DNA of 64,000 nt from DASUFZ01 sp035541475 (lineage in GTDB: Bacteria > Myxococcota_A > UBA9160 > SMWR01). The translations under genes and the position numbers were made by a program. Under the pieces are notes generated by a model that did not search any database, was not told the DNA's origin, and saw only the letters and a list, made by a program, of their open reading frames with translations. The stretch lies in NCBI GenBank assembly GCA_035541475.1, contig DATKND010000116.1:1-64000 (forward strand), written 5' to 3'. Of this stretch, positions 1 through 9,289 are shown piece after piece (the first letter of the stretch is position 1; each line of letters opens with the position of its first letter).

Positions 1-827
1 GACGCGGGCGGCGGCGCCGCCGAGAAGATCTCCGTGCGCGCGTGGTGCTTGATGAAGTCGATCACCGGCGCGTCGCCGGCGACGAAGCCGCCGATCGCGG
101 CGAGCGACTTCGAGAAGGTGCCCATCACGAGGTCGACGTCCGCCTCGCAGCCGAAGTGCTCCGGCGTGCCGCGTCCGTGCTCGCCGAAGACGCCGAGGCC
201 GTGCGCGTCGTCGACCATCAAGCGCGCGCCGAAGCGGCGCTTCAGCTCCGCGATGCGCGGGAGCGGCGCGACGTCTCCCTCCATCGAGAAGACGCCGTCC
301 ACCACGATCAGCATCGCGTGATCGCGGGCGAACTCGAGCTTCTTCTCCAGATCGCCCATGTCGTTGTGGCGGAACTTGTAGGAGCGGCCGAAGCCGAGGC
401 GACAGCCGTCGATGATGCTGGCGTGGTCGAGCGCGTCGAGGATCGCGACGTCGCCGCGACCGAGCAGACACGAGAGCACGCCGAGGTTCACCTGGAAGCC
501 GGTCGAGAAGGTCAGCGCCGCTTCGCGCTGGGTGAAGCGCGCGAGCCGCTCCTCGAGATCGACGTGGATGTCGAGCGTGCCGTTCAGCAGGCGCGAGCCG
601 GCGCAGCCCGTTCCGTAGCGCGCGAGCGCCTCCGCGGCCGCCTCCTTCACCTCGGGATGGCTGGTCAGGCCGAGGTAGTTGTTCGAGCCGAGCATCACGA
701 CTTCCTGGCCATCCAACATGACGACCGGGTCCTGGCCGGAGGTGATCGCACGGTAATACGGCATGGCGTCGGCGGCCCGAGCCAGCTGAACCCGTTCGTC
801 CTCACCGCATTTCGAGAAGATGTCCAA
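1..827 (-). CDS. Alpha-oxoamine synthase family PLP enzyme (BioF/KBL/SPT-like), 3' end cut
   Basis: PLP-dependent enzyme that condenses an amino acid with an acyl-CoA. The visible 275 residues carry the family's N-terminal half: LGSNNYLGL, GTGCAGSRLLNGT, the aspartate motif VDDAHGLGVFGEHGRG and the PLP-lysine motif GTFSKSLAAIGGF. Translation stays open through base 1, so the C-terminal third is missing. I start at a TTG (827) preceded by GGAGG, because this gives the usual N-terminus (MDIFSKC...); the first in-frame ATG (764) would cut it off. Motifs do not separate 8-amino-7-oxononanoate synthase, 2-amino-3-ketobutyrate ligase and serine palmitoyltransferase-like members. No biotin or threonine genes lie nearby, so a lipid or secondary-metabolite acyl transfer is equally possible. 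Confidence 0.88.
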   Translation of the reverse strand, partial: MDIFSKCGEDERVQLARAADAMPYYRAITSGQDPVVMLDGQEVVMLGSNNYLGLTSHPEVKEAAAEALARYGTGCAGSRLLNGTLDIHVDLEERLARFTQREAALTFSTGFQVNLGVLSCLLGRGDVAILDALDHASIIDGCRLGFGRSYKFRHNDMGDLEKKLEFARDHAMLIVVDGVFSMEGDVAPLPRIAELKRRFGARLMVDDAHGLGVFGEHGRGTPEHFGCEADVDLVMGTFSKSLAAIGGFVAGDAPVIDFIKHHARTEIFSAAPPPA

Positions 828-1205
828 CGTGGATCGCCTCCGAGGGGTCGGCTCGAGGTCATCGCGACGCGGCGCGCTTCGAGTCATCGGTCGTCTCTTC
901 GAGGGGTGTGAGTCGAACGGAATTCGATGGCAGGGTTGCAGCCGAAGCGGGGTCGGATGCTCTCGACGAGGGGCGACCCGGGGTCCGGTCGCGAGGTCGC
1001 CGATCATATCGCACGAAGACCTCACTGCACTTCGCGGATCCCCATGGGGCCAATTGCGATGTGCTAGTCGCGCAGGTGTCGGTCCTGCAACCTTCGAAAA
1101 AACGGGCAGACCTGCGGAGACGCTGCGAAATTCCAGGCTAGACTGCGCGCTCCCCCTGCGTCCGATTCAGGCTTCTCCCCCCACAACTCCGGGAGATCCG
1201 ATCCG
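828..1205. other. Divergent intergenic region upstream of mlaA
   Basis: This 378-base gap lies between the divergently transcribed oxoamine synthase and mlaA. I see no convincing coding frame. It holds a TATGAT -10-like box on the minus strand at about 1005-1010, which would give the synthase a leader of about 170 nt, and TAGACT at 1139-1144 on the plus strand for mlaA. Neither has a good -35. Confidence 0.5.
1139..1144 (+). promoter_or_regulatory. Probable -10 box of mlaA (TAGACT)
   Basis: TAGACT is followed directly by GCGCGC. The same TAnACT-GCGCG string recurs at 26431, 31128, 47415 and 52816 before other genes. Start codon is 62 nt downstream; no clear -35. Confidence 0.45.
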
Positions 1206-2009
1206 ATGCGCCGTCGCCGTCTCGTCGCGCTCGGGGTCTGCGCGCTGCTCGGTCTGCTGTCGCTGCGCGCACGAGCCGACGAGCCCGGCACGCCTCCGCC
1301 GACCGGCGCGGCGAGCTCGATCGAGAAGTACGACCCGCTCTACGACGAATCCGCCGACGACGCGGGGACGGAGCCGGTGTCGGATCCGCTCGAGCCGATG
1401 AACCGCGCGATCTTCGGCTTCAACGAGAAGGTCGATCACTACGTGCTCGACCCGATCACGCGCGGGTACCGCTTCCTCGTGCCGGCGCCGGCGCGGCGCG
1501 GCGTCGAGCGCTTCTTCGTCAATCTGAAGCAGCCGGTCGTCTTCACGAACCTGATCCTCCAGGGTCGCGGCCGCGATGCGGTGCTCACCTTCGGTCGCTT
1601 CGCCGCCAATACGACGCTCGGGGTTGCCGGCGTCTTCGACTTCGCCAACGACGTGATCGGCTGGCCGCGCACGAGCGCCGACTTCGGGCAGACGCTCGCC
1701 GTCTACGGCATCCCGAGCGGCCCCTACCTGGTGGTGCCGATCTTCGGCCCGAGCAATGCGCGCGACACGGTCGGCAACGTGGCCGACCAGGCGATGAACC
1801 CGCTCACCTACTTCTTCGCGCCGCTCCAGCTCCAGTGGTCGTTGATCTTCGGCGGGAGCCAGGGCATCGCCTACCGCGAGGCCAATGCCGACGCGCTCGA
1901 CGCCCTGCGCGACGCGTCTGTGGACTTCTACGCGGCGCTCCGCAGCGCCTACACACAGTCGCGCGAAGGCGCGGTGCAGGAGGCGCGGGTCGCGCGCGGG
2001 GAGCCCTAG
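1206..2009 (+). CDS. mlaA: MlaA/VacJ family outer-membrane lipid-asymmetry protein
   Basis: Outer-membrane component of the Mla pathway, which removes mislocalised phospholipids from the outer leaflet. The 267-residue protein has a basic N-terminus and a signal peptide ending near ARA-D (about residue 24), then the family core: DPLEPMNRAIFGFNEKVD, the NLKQPV segment, RFAANTTLGVAGVFD, and DFGQTLAVYGIPSGPYLVVP followed by GPSNARDTVG. There is no good lipobox (the only early Cys follows Val), so it may be a soluble or integral rather than lipidated VacJ. The gene is convergent with mlaC, 109 bp away. No mlaFEDB genes are in the window. Confidence 0.93.
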   Translation: MRRRRLVALGVCALLGLLSLRARADEPGTPPPTGAASSIEKYDPLYDESADDAGTEPVSDPLEPMNRAIFGFNEKVDHYVLDPITRGYRFLVPAPARRGVERFFVNLKQPVVFTNLILQGRGRDAVLTFGRFAANTTLGVAGVFDFANDVIGWPRTSADFGQTLAVYGIPSGPYLVVPIFGPSNARDTVGNVADQAMNPLTYFFAPLQLQWSLIFGGSQGIAYREANADALDALRDASVDFYAALRSAYTQSREGAVQEARVARGEP

Positions 2010-2118
2010 TCGGGCCTTCGCCCGGCTTCGCCCGTGCGATCTCCGCTCGGCTTCGCCTCGCTGCGCGCCGGACGGCTTGCCTCGCTGCGCGTCGGCCGAC
2101 TGACGTCGGCCTCCTTGC
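2010..2118 (-). repeat. Degenerate copy of 3'-end repeat family A between mlaA and mlaC
   Basis: The stretch has two internal partial copies of CCTCGCTGCGCG and ends CTTGCCTAG at the mlaC stop, resembling the CTTGCTA end of the better copies at 17831, 28064, 31009 and 36970. The rest is GC-rich inverted sequence. I class it as a degenerate member, oriented in the sense of mlaC. Confidence 0.4.
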
Positions 2119-2793
2119 CTAGCCGGGCTGCTTTCGCCCAGTCTCGGTCTTGGCGGCGTTGCCGGCGGCGAGCTTCGCGATCTTCTCGTCGAGCGCCGCG
2201 ATCAGCGCGTCGAAGTTCTCGCGCTTCACGATGCCGGAGAACTCCGAGCGCCGCAGCGCCAGCTCGCTCACGGTGCCGTCGAGATACACGTCGATGATCT
2301 TCCAGGTGCCGTCGATCTGGTGCATGCGGTAGTTGAGCTCGACGTCCTCGTCGCCCGGGTCGATCAGCTTGCTGCGCACGATCTTCGTGTCCATGCGCGC
2401 GGGATCCTCACCGAGCGTCTGGAAGCTCTGGCCGGTCCAGCTGTCGAACTGACCCGCGTAGTTGGCGACCATGAAGCGCAGGAAGGCGTCGAGATAGCGC
2501 TTGCGCTCCGCCTCCGACGCCTTCTCCCAGTAGACGCCGACCGACTTCTCCGCCATGAACGACACGTCGAAGTAACGCGGGATCACCGGCGTCAGCTTCG
2601 CCGCGCGACCCTCGTAGCCGAGAGATTTCGCATTCTTCATGACGTCGAGCAGCGCGGCGTGCAGACCGTCGATCGACTGCGACGGTCCCGAGGCGGCCGG
2701 CTCCGTGGCGGCGGGATCCGCGGGCACGGGGGATCCGATCGACAGCGACGCCGCGGCGAAGACCACGGCGCAGAGCGTTCTCGTGAACCTCAT
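2119..2793 (-). CDS. mlaC: MlaC/Ttg2D/HpnM family periplasmic lipid-binding protein
   Basis: Soluble periplasmic carrier that shuttles phospholipids, or hopanoids in HpnM relatives, between membranes. The 224-residue protein begins with a signal peptide (MRFTRTLCAVVFAAASL) and has the family features ALLDVMKNAKSLGYEGR, YFDVSFMAEKSVG, YLDAFLRFMVANYAGQFDSW and the C-terminal GTWKIIDVYLDGTVSELALR. I chose the ATG at 2793, six bases after GAGG, over an upstream ATG at 2835 that would precede the signal peptide. It is divergent from the HpnN-type exporter (243 bp apart) and convergent with mlaA, so the three probably form a lipid-trafficking cluster. Confidence 0.9.
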   Translation of the reverse strand: MRFTRTLCAVVFAAASLSIGSPVPADPAATEPAASGPSQSIDGLHAALLDVMKNAKSLGYEGRAAKLTPVIPRYFDVSFMAEKSVGVYWEKASEAERKRYLDAFLRFMVANYAGQFDSWTGQSFQTLGEDPARMDTKIVRSKLIDPGDEDVELNYRMHQIDGTWKIIDVYLDGTVSELALRRSEFSGIVKRENFDALIAALDEKIAKLAAGNAAKTETGRKQPG

Positions 2794-3036
2794 TGCGACC
2801 TCGTTGCGGGCGTTCCCGCAGCTGCGCGACGTCACTCTCGGCGGGGTTGGGCCCGAGGGGAAACGGGGGCACAGTCTAGCGAAGCATCTCGATGCGTCTG
2901 CGCGTCGGACGAAACTCTTCGCGTCCGATTCACCGCTTCTGCTAAATGAGGGCCTGCGAAATCAGGGCCAGCGCGGGCGACGCGACCGGGTGCGGCCTCG
3001 CCACCGCACTCTGCGACGACGCGTGGAAGGGTTGGC

Positions 3037-5709
3037 TTGCAGGATCGACTCGAAGAGCGAGTAGGTCGCGCGATCGCGTCGTGCGTCGGCGCGGTGCAGC
3101 GCGCTCCCTGGCTCGTGATCGGCGCCTTCGCGCTCGCCGTGGTCGGCTCGGTGGTCTACGCGGTCGAGAATCTCGGCATTCGCGGCGACGTCGACTCGCT
3201 CTTCGCGACCGACATTCCCTTCCGGGTTGCGGAGCGCGCCTACTACGAGGCGTTCCCCGATCAGTTCGAGAATCTCTTCGTGGTGATCGACGGGGTGACG
3301 CCGGAGCGTGCCGGTGTCGCCGCGAAGGCGCTGGCCGATCGCCTGCGCGAGGACCACCGCAACTTCCACCAGGTCTTCCTGCCGGGCGGCGGCGAGTTCT
3401 TCGAGCGCAACGCCTTCCTGTACCTCGACACGCCCGACCTCGAGGAGCTCGCGGATCGTCTCGCGCAGGCGCAGCCCTACCTGGCGGCGATCTCGCGCGA
3501 CGGCTCGCTCCAGGCGCTGGCGTCGATCATGGCGCGCGGCGCGCGCGCCGTGCGTGAGGGCGACGTCGAGGGGAATCAGCTCTCCGCCATGTACGAGCGC
3601 GCCGCCCAGGCGCTCGCCGCGCGCCGCGAGGGCCGCAGCTATCAGGTCTCGTGGGCGGAGGTGCTGGCTTCGCGCGATCTCGGCGGCGATCCGCACCGGC
3701 GCGTGCTGATGGTGCAGCCCGTGCAAGACGTGAACGACCTCCAGCCCGCGCGCGCCGCCATCCTGGCAGTGCGCGCCGCCGCGAAGGAGCTCGGCCTCGG
3801 CGCGGCGTCGGGCGTGACGGTGCGCATCACCGGCGACGCCGCGCTCACCTACGAAGAGATGGAGGTGGTGAAGGATCAGGCCGTCGCGTCGGGCGTCGCG
3901 TCGCTGCTGCTGGTCGGGGTGCTGCTGGTCGGCGGACTGCGCTCCGCGCGCATGGTGCTCTCGACGCTCGCCACCCTGGTCGTGAGCCTGGTGCTGACCG
4001 TCGGCTTCACCGCGCTCTTCATCGGCCACTACAACATGATCTCCGCCGCCTTCGCCGTGCTGAACATCGGCCTCGGCGTCGAGTTCGCGATCCACCTGCT
4101 GATGCGGCTCCAGGAGATCCTGGCCGAGGGACAGCCCTTCGACCGGGCGCTGCGCGCGACGGCAGGCGACGTCGGCACGTCGCTCGCGCTCTCCGCGATC
4201 ACCACCGCGATCGGCTTCTTCGCGTTCGTCGGGACCGAGTTCGTCGGGGTTGCCGAGCTCGGCGTGATCTCGGGCGCCGGCACGCTGATCGGCTTCTTCT
4301 GCACGGTGACCTTGCTGCCCGCGCTGATCTCGATCTCGAGGCGGCCCGAGACGCGCGTCACCTTCGGCGACGCCGTCTGGACCACGCGGCTCGTCGATCT
4401 GCCGGTGCGGCACCCGCGCGCGGTGCGCTTCGGCGCGGTGGCGCTCACGATCGGCTCGGTGCTCGTGCTGCCGCGCGCGCACTTCGACAACAACCCGCTG
4501 AACGTGCGCGATCCGAAGAGCGAGTCGGTGCGCGCGCTCTCCGACCTGCTCGATCGGGGCGCGACCTCGCCGTGGTCGCTCAACGCGGTGTCACCCGACC
4601 TCGCGAGCGCGGAGGCGCTGGCGGAGCGGCTCCGCGCGGTGCCGGAGGTCGGCCAGGTCGTCACCGTCACGGACTTCGTGCCGGGCGACCAGGAGGCGAA
4701 GCTCGGCATCATCGAGGACATGGGAATCTTCCTCGGTCCGCTGACTCCGGCGGAGGGCGGTCCGCCGAAGACCAGCGTCGAGACGCGCGTCGCGTCGCTG
4801 CGACACCTCTCCGACGAGCTGCGCCATCTGCTGCGCGTGCCTACCGATCCAGCGCTCGCGCGAAGCGCGGAAGCTCTGGCGGGCGAACTCGACGCGTATC
4901 TCGCCTCGCTGCCGCCGGGCGACGCCGCCGACACCGAGCTCGACGCGCTGCAGGAGAGCGTGCTCGGCAGCCTGCCCGAGCAGCTCCGCATCCTCGACGC
5001 CGCGCTCGGCGCGGGCCACGTCACGCTCGAGAATCTACCGCGCGCGCTGGTCGAGCAGATGGTCGCCGACAACGGCCATGTGCGCGTGCAGATCTTCCCG
5101 CGCGAGAACCTCTCGGATCACTCCTCGCTGGCGCAGTTCGTCGACGGGGTGAAGGCCGCCGTGCCGGACGTCTCGATCACGGGCAGCGCGTCCGAGATCG
5201 TCGAGAGCGGCCGCAGCGTCGTGCGCTCGCTGCGGCAGGCGCTGATGCTCGCGGTCGGCGCGATCACGGTGATCCTGCTGATCCTCTCCGGCGGACGCGT
5301 GCTCGAGACCGCGCTCGTGCTGGCGCCGCTCGTGCTCGCCGGGATCTTCACGGCCGCCACGGCGGTGCTGCTCGACATCCCGTTCAACTTCGCCGACGTG
5401 ATCGTGCTGCCGCTGCTCCTCGGCATGGGCGTCGACTCGGGCATCCACCTCGTGCACCGCGCGCGCCAGACGGGAGAGCTCGGCATCGCGCTGCTCGGGA
5501 CGAGCACCGCCCGCGCCGTGGCCTTCAGCGGCATCAACACGATCGCGAGCTTCGGCACCTTAGGCCTCGCGTCCCACCGCGGCCTCGCGACGCTCGGTCA
5601 GATGCTGACCCTCGGCGTCGCCTTCAGCTTGCTGACCACGCTGATCGTGCTGCCCGTGCTGATCCCGTCGCGCTGGAGGCGCGCCGGGCTGACGCGCTCC
5701 CAGGCGTAG
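3037..5709 (+). CDS. hpnN: HpnN-like RND/MMPL family lipid exporter
   Basis: Inner-membrane RND-superfamily transporter of 890 residues. It has two repeats, each with an N-terminal helix, a large periplasmic domain and a block of membrane helices. The first helix is at about residues 24-46, followed by the HpnN-like stretch NLGIRGDVDSLFATDIPF and the AFPDQFENLFVVIDG segment. The helix-4-like signatures are LNIGLGVEFAIHLLMRLQE in the first half and LLGMGVDSGIHLVHRARQ in the second. HpnN proteins move hopanoids to the outer membrane; the adjacent MlaC/HpnM-type gene supports a lipid cargo. No squalene-hopene cyclase gene is in the window, so the substrate is inferred. The start is TTG, seven bases after GGAAGG. 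Confidence 0.85.
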   Translation: MQDRLEERVGRAIASCVGAVQRAPWLVIGAFALAVVGSVVYAVENLGIRGDVDSLFATDIPFRVAERAYYEAFPDQFENLFVVIDGVTPERAGVAAKALADRLREDHRNFHQVFLPGGGEFFERNAFLYLDTPDLEELADRLAQAQPYLAAISRDGSLQALASIMARGARAVREGDVEGNQLSAMYERAAQALAARREGRSYQVSWAEVLASRDLGGDPHRRVLMVQPVQDVNDLQPARAAILAVRAAAKELGLGAASGVTVRITGDAALTYEEMEVVKDQAVASGVASLLLVGVLLVGGLRSARMVLSTLATLVVSLVLTVGFTALFIGHYNMISAAFAVLNIGLGVEFAIHLLMRLQEILAEGQPFDRALRATAGDVGTSLALSAITTAIGFFAFVGTEFVGVAELGVISGAGTLIGFFCTVTLLPALISISRRPETRVTFGDAVWTTRLVDLPVRHPRAVRFGAVALTIGSVLVLPRAHFDNNPLNVRDPKSESVRALSDLLDRGATSPWSLNAVSPDLASAEALAERLRAVPEVGQVVTVTDFVPGDQEAKLGIIEDMGIFLGPLTPAEGGPPKTSVETRVASLRHLSDELRHLLRVPTDPALARSAEALAGELDAYLASLPPGDAADTELDALQESVLGSLPEQLRILDAALGAGHVTLENLPRALVEQMVADNGHVRVQIFPRENLSDHSSLAQFVDGVKAAVPDVSITGSASEIVESGRSVVRSLRQALMLAVGAITVILLILSGGRVLETALVLAPLVLAGIFTAATAVLLDIPFNFADVIVLPLLLGMGVDSGIHLVHRARQTGELGIALLGTSTARAVAFSGINTIASFGTLGLASHRGLATLGQMLTLGVAFSLLTTLIVLPVLIPSRWRRAGLTRSQA

Positions 5710-5712
5710 GGA

Positions 5713-6411
5713 TCAGGCGGGCGTGAAGCTCGCGAGGTCGTAGATCCCGAGACTCCGCTCCAGCTCCGCCACTTCGCGGACGACCGCCTCGAAGCCGTGC
5801 TCGCCGAAGAGCTCGTGCTCCTTGTCCTCGAACTGCTCGCCGAGCTCTCGATAGGCGGCGCGCCCGACGACGTCGCGAAACGCGGGAAACAGGACCGTGT
5901 CCTCGCGCGCGGCGTGAGGGCGATACATGCGCACGAAGCTCCGCAGCATTCCCACGAGATCCGGAGCCGCGCCGCTGCTTCTGCGGATGATCTCGTCCGT
6001 CAGCCGACGACCGCGCTCGTGCTGTCGCAGGAGCGTTGCGACGAGCTCGACCTCCCGCTGCGCCGAGCGCATGCGCGGGAACACGAACTCCTCTTCCTGC
6101 TTCTCGTGATAGTCCTCGACGAACCGGCGGACGATTCCGGCGGCCTTCGTCACGACCGAGAGGTCGAGCGCCCGCTGCTTTTCGACCCGGGCGATCGCTT
6201 CGTCGTAGAGGAGCAGGATGCGGCGGAGCACGCCGTGCTCCTGCATCAGATCCTCGCCCGGCGTGACCTCCGCGCCTTCGGCTTCGGGCTCGCTGGACCC
6301 GGCCCACGCGGTCCTGCCGGCGCCGCTCGCGAGCGCGATGCCCGCCACCGAAGCCGCGCGCAGGAAGCGCCTGCGCTCCTCGGTCGCTCCAGGGACGCGT
6401 CGTCGCTTCAT
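5713..6411 (-). CDS. Tat-exported hemerythrin HHE domain protein
   Basis: A 232-residue protein with a twin-arginine signal (RRRFLRAASVAGIALASGAG) and then a hemerythrin-like four-helix bundle. The di-iron ligands are visible in order: QEHGVLRR, DYHEKQEEEFVFP, LLRQHERGR and YRPHAAREDTVLFPAF. The protein probably binds O2, NO or iron in the periplasm, or serves in oxidative or nitrosative stress. The start codon follows the stop of the upstream lipoprotein gene directly (TAG then ATG), so the two are translationally coupled. The 3' end faces hpnN three bases away. Confidence 0.87.
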   Translation of the reverse strand: MKRRRVPGATEERRRFLRAASVAGIALASGAGRTAWAGSSEPEAEGAEVTPGEDLMQEHGVLRRILLLYDEAIARVEKQRALDLSVVTKAAGIVRRFVEDYHEKQEEEFVFPRMRSAQREVELVATLLRQHERGRRLTDEIIRRSSGAAPDLVGMLRSFVRMYRPHAAREDTVLFPAFRDVVGRAAYRELGEQFEDKEHELFGEHGFEAVVREVAELERSLGIYDLASFTPA

Positions 6412-6882
6412 CTACTCCACGTAGCCCAGCGAGCGGAGCCGCTCGACCTCCGCGGCGCCGCCCGTCGACTTCGCGCGATCGATCGCCTGCGCGAGGTCGG
6501 CATCCTGCGGAAAGCGCCTGGCCCCGAGGTCGAGCACGCTGACGGCGCCGGCCGCGTCACCGGCCTGCTTCACCTGTCCCGCCGTCTGCACGTAGAGCGG
6601 ACCGGTGAGCTGCGCCGCGAACGGCCCCGATGCCAGGCGGCCGAGACGCGCGACCACGTCGGCGCTGCGTCCGCCGCGCGCCTCCGCCTCGAGCGCCACG
6701 AGCTCGAGTCGCCAGGCCGTCGCGCCCTGCGCGCCTGCCGCGAGGCCCTCGCTCGCGGCAGCCGCGGCGGCGGGATAATCGCCCTTCGCGAGGGCCTCGC
6801 GCGCCTTCTCGAGCCGGGCCTCGGGACCGCCGCCGCAGCCGGCCAACAGGCAGAAGAGCAGCAGGAGCGCGGCGCGTTGCAT
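6412..6882 (-). CDS. Small TPR-like lipoprotein ending in an LGY tail
   Basis: A 156-residue protein with a lipoprotein signal (lipobox LLAGC near residue 16) and alanine-rich helical repeats (ALAKGDYPAAAAAASEGLAAG; PQDADLAQAIDRAK) typical of tetratricopeptide-type folds. It ends in RLRSLGYVE, close to the RLKGLGYIS end of the small protein at 11355. I cannot assign a function; the context is an operon with a Tat-exported hemerythrin, so a periplasmic scaffold or partner is plausible. It is divergent from the phosphodiesterase operon at 7067. Confidence 0.7.
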   Translation of the reverse strand: MQRAALLLLFCLLAGCGGGPEARLEKAREALAKGDYPAAAAAASEGLAAGAQGATAWRLELVALEAEARGGRSADVVARLGRLASGPFAAQLTGPLYVQTAGQVKQAGDAAGAVSVLDLGARRFPQDADLAQAIDRAKSTGGAAEVERLRSLGYVE

Positions 6883-7014
6883 CGTCGTGGCCTCGGGTGC
6901 GATCGGGCGATCCGATCGGTCAGAAGGATGGGAGACGGCCGAGGGGGGTACCCCAGGCGGCGGTGTCTGTCACTCACCCATCGGCGCGAATCGGGCGTCC
7001 GGGCGCGACGCCGA

Positions 7015-7020
7015 TACTCT
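7015..7020 (+). promoter_or_regulatory. Probable -10 box of the phosphodiesterase-sulfotransferase operon
   Basis: GATACTCT contains a TACTCT -10 like those at 19788, 38637 and 45259. The leader to the GTG at 7067 would be about 40 nt and carries AGGGGG before the start. No -35 is obvious. Confidence 0.4.
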
Positions 7021-7066
7021 TGCGCCTTTCGCTCCTCCATTTCTCCCGAACCCCAGGGGGCAACGC

Positions 7067-9289
7067 GTGGCTCGTGATCCGAAGGCCTCCCGCGCGGCGC
7101 GACGGCGGATCGCCGTCGGCGTCGCGCTCGCGCTCGCGATGTTCGCGAGTCCGGCCTTCGCGTACATCGGTCCGGGGGCGGGCTTCGCGGTGGTCGGCGC
7201 GACGATGGTGCTGCTCACCACGCTCGTGCTCGTCGTGTTCACCTTGCTGACCTGGCCCTTCACGGTCGTGTACCGCGCGCTGCGGATCGGCAATCCCTAC
7301 AAGCACGCGCTCGCGCAGCGCGTGATCGTGCTCGGGCTCGACGGCATGGACCCCGGGCTCGCGCTGAAGTGGATGCGCGAGGGCCGCCTCCCGAACTTCC
7401 AGAAGCTCGCCGAGCAGGGCGTCTTCCGTCCGCTCGACACGTCGAACCCTTCGATCTCGCCGGTCGCGTGGTCGACCTTCAGCACCGGGGTCGACGCGAG
7501 CCGACACGCCATCTACGACTTCCTGACGCGCGACCCCTGCACCTACGGTCCGCTGCTCTCGTCGACCGACATCCGCGCCGCCAAGCGCGTCGCGAACATC
7601 GGCCGCTACGTCGTGCCGCTCTCGAAGCCGCGCATCAAGCTGCTCCAGAAGTCGCAGGCCTTCTGGAAGCTGCTCGGCGACCGACACATCTTCAGCATCA
7701 TCCAGCGCGTCCCCATCACCTTCCCACCCGTGCCCTTCCGCGGCCTGCTGCTCTCGGGCATGTGCGTTCCGGACCTGCGCGGCAGCCAGGGCACGTTCTC
7801 GTTCTTCAGCACGAAGCAGGACGAGCACGGCCACCCGACACACACCGGCGGCGAGCAGACGGTGCTGCGCCGCCAGGGCGATCGCATGCGCACGCGGCTC
7901 GTCGGCCCCGACAACAGCCTGCTGCGCTCGGGCGGGCGCATGACCTTGCCGATGACGATCACCGTCGCGGCGGACCGCACCGGCGTGCGCATCGAGATCG
8001 ACGGCAGCGAGCCCTTCGATCTGCCGCTCCGCACCTACTCGCCGTGGATCCGGCTCTGCTTCCAACCCGGCCTGCACGTGAAGGTCTACGGCATCGCGCG
8101 TTTCTACCTGAATTCCGTCGAGCCCGAGGTCGAGCTCTACGTGACGCCGATCCACATCGATCCGGAGAACCCGGCGATGCCGATCAGCCACCCGAGCATC
8201 TACTCGGTGTATCTGGCCAAGAAGCAGGGCCCCTTCGCGACGCTCGGCCTCGCCGAGGACACCTGGGCGCTGAACGAGCGCGTGATCGACGAGAAGGCCT
8301 TCTTCGAGCAGGCGATGGCGATCTACGAGGAGCGCGAGCGCATGTTCCTCGACGCGCTGGCGCAGACGAAGCGGGGCCTGGTGACGACGGTCTTCGACAC
8401 GACCGACCGCGTGCAGCACATGTTCTACCGCTACCTGGATCCCTCGCATCCGGCCAACGCCGGCAAGGACACGACGGAGTGGAAGGACGCGATCGCGCGC
8501 GTCTACGAGCGGCTCGACGCGCTGCTCGGGCGCATCTGGAGCGAGGCCCTGCGAAGCGACACGGTCCTGCTGGTGATCAGCGACCACGGGTTCACGAACT
8601 TCCGCCGCGGCGTGAACCTCAACACCTGGCTGTACCAGAACGGCTATCTGGCGCTGAAGGACGGCCACACCACGAGCGGAGACTGGTTCGAGCACGTCGA
8701 CTGGACGAAGACGCGCGCCTTCTCGCTCGGGCTGACGGGCATGTTCGTGAACCGCCAGGGCCGAGAGCAGAGCGGCATCGTGCGCGAGGGCGACGAGTAC
8801 CGGAAGCTCTGCGCCGAGCTCGCCGCGAAGCTCGAGGCGCTCGTCGACCCGGAGACCGGACGGCGCGCGATCCGCAAGGTGCGCGCTACGAACGAGACCT
8901 TCGACGGCCCCTACCGCCTCGACGCGCCCGACCTGCTGATCGGCTACGACGGCGGCTACCGCAACTCGTGGGAGTGCGCGACCGGTGCCGTCACCGCGAG
9001 CGTCTTCAGCGACAACACGCGCAGCTGGTCGGGCGACCACTGCGTCGACCCGGAGATCGTCCCCGGCGTGCTCTTCTGCAACCGCCGCATCGCGACCGAG
9101 CGCCCGCGCCTGATCGACATCCCGGTCTCGATCGTCGAGCTCTTCGGCCAGAAGCGCGCGCGCCACATGCAGGGCGAGATGATCTTCGGGGCGGACGCGC
9201 AGGTCGCGGGCGGCTTCGACGCGGAGCGACTCGAGCAGTCGGGCGCCGCGCCGGGCGCCCGGGTCACGCGCGAGAAGGACGCGGCGTGA
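7067..9289 (+). CDS. Alkaline phosphatase superfamily phosphodiesterase (type I PDE/NPP-like), membrane-anchored
   Basis: A 740-residue metal-dependent phospho- or sulfo-hydrolase of the nucleotide pyrophosphatase/phosphodiesterase clan. After a basic N-terminus come a signal-like helix (residues 15-33) and a second helix (40-68), so the catalytic domain is probably anchored facing the periplasm. Metal-site motifs are VIVLGLDGMDPG (D92), the nucleophile region SPVAWSTFSTG (131-141), DTTDRVQHMFYR, ISDHGFTNF and WSGDHCVDPEIVPGV. I start at a GTG preceded by AGGGGG; an earlier in-frame start at 6887 would add a non-signal leader. It overlaps the next gene by 4 bp, and the two proteins are paralogous. 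Substrate unknown. Confidence 0.85.
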   Translation: MARDPKASRAARRRIAVGVALALAMFASPAFAYIGPGAGFAVVGATMVLLTTLVLVVFTLLTWPFTVVYRALRIGNPYKHALAQRVIVLGLDGMDPGLALKWMREGRLPNFQKLAEQGVFRPLDTSNPSISPVAWSTFSTGVDASRHAIYDFLTRDPCTYGPLLSSTDIRAAKRVANIGRYVVPLSKPRIKLLQKSQAFWKLLGDRHIFSIIQRVPITFPPVPFRGLLLSGMCVPDLRGSQGTFSFFSTKQDEHGHPTHTGGEQTVLRRQGDRMRTRLVGPDNSLLRSGGRMTLPMTITVAADRTGVRIEIDGSEPFDLPLRTYSPWIRLCFQPGLHVKVYGIARFYLNSVEPEVELYVTPIHIDPENPAMPISHPSIYSVYLAKKQGPFATLGLAEDTWALNERVIDEKAFFEQAMAIYEERERMFLDALAQTKRGLVTTVFDTTDRVQHMFYRYLDPSHPANAGKDTTEWKDAIARVYERLDALLGRIWSEALRSDTVLLVISDHGFTNFRRGVNLNTWLYQNGYLALKDGHTTSGDWFEHVDWTKTRAFSLGLTGMFVNRQGREQSGIVREGDEYRKLCAELAAKLEALVDPETGRRAIRKVRATNETFDGPYRLDAPDLLIGYDGGYRNSWECATGAVTASVFSDNTRSWSGDHCVDPEIVPGVLFCNRRIATERPRLIDIPVSIVELFGQKRARHMQGEMIFGADAQVAGGFDAERLEQSGAAPGARVTREKDAA

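Noticed and set aside
42..911. Plus-strand open frame of 289 codons over the oxoamine synthase
   Set aside because: The minus-strand translation has clear PLP-enzyme motifs. The plus frame is a shadow with biased composition.
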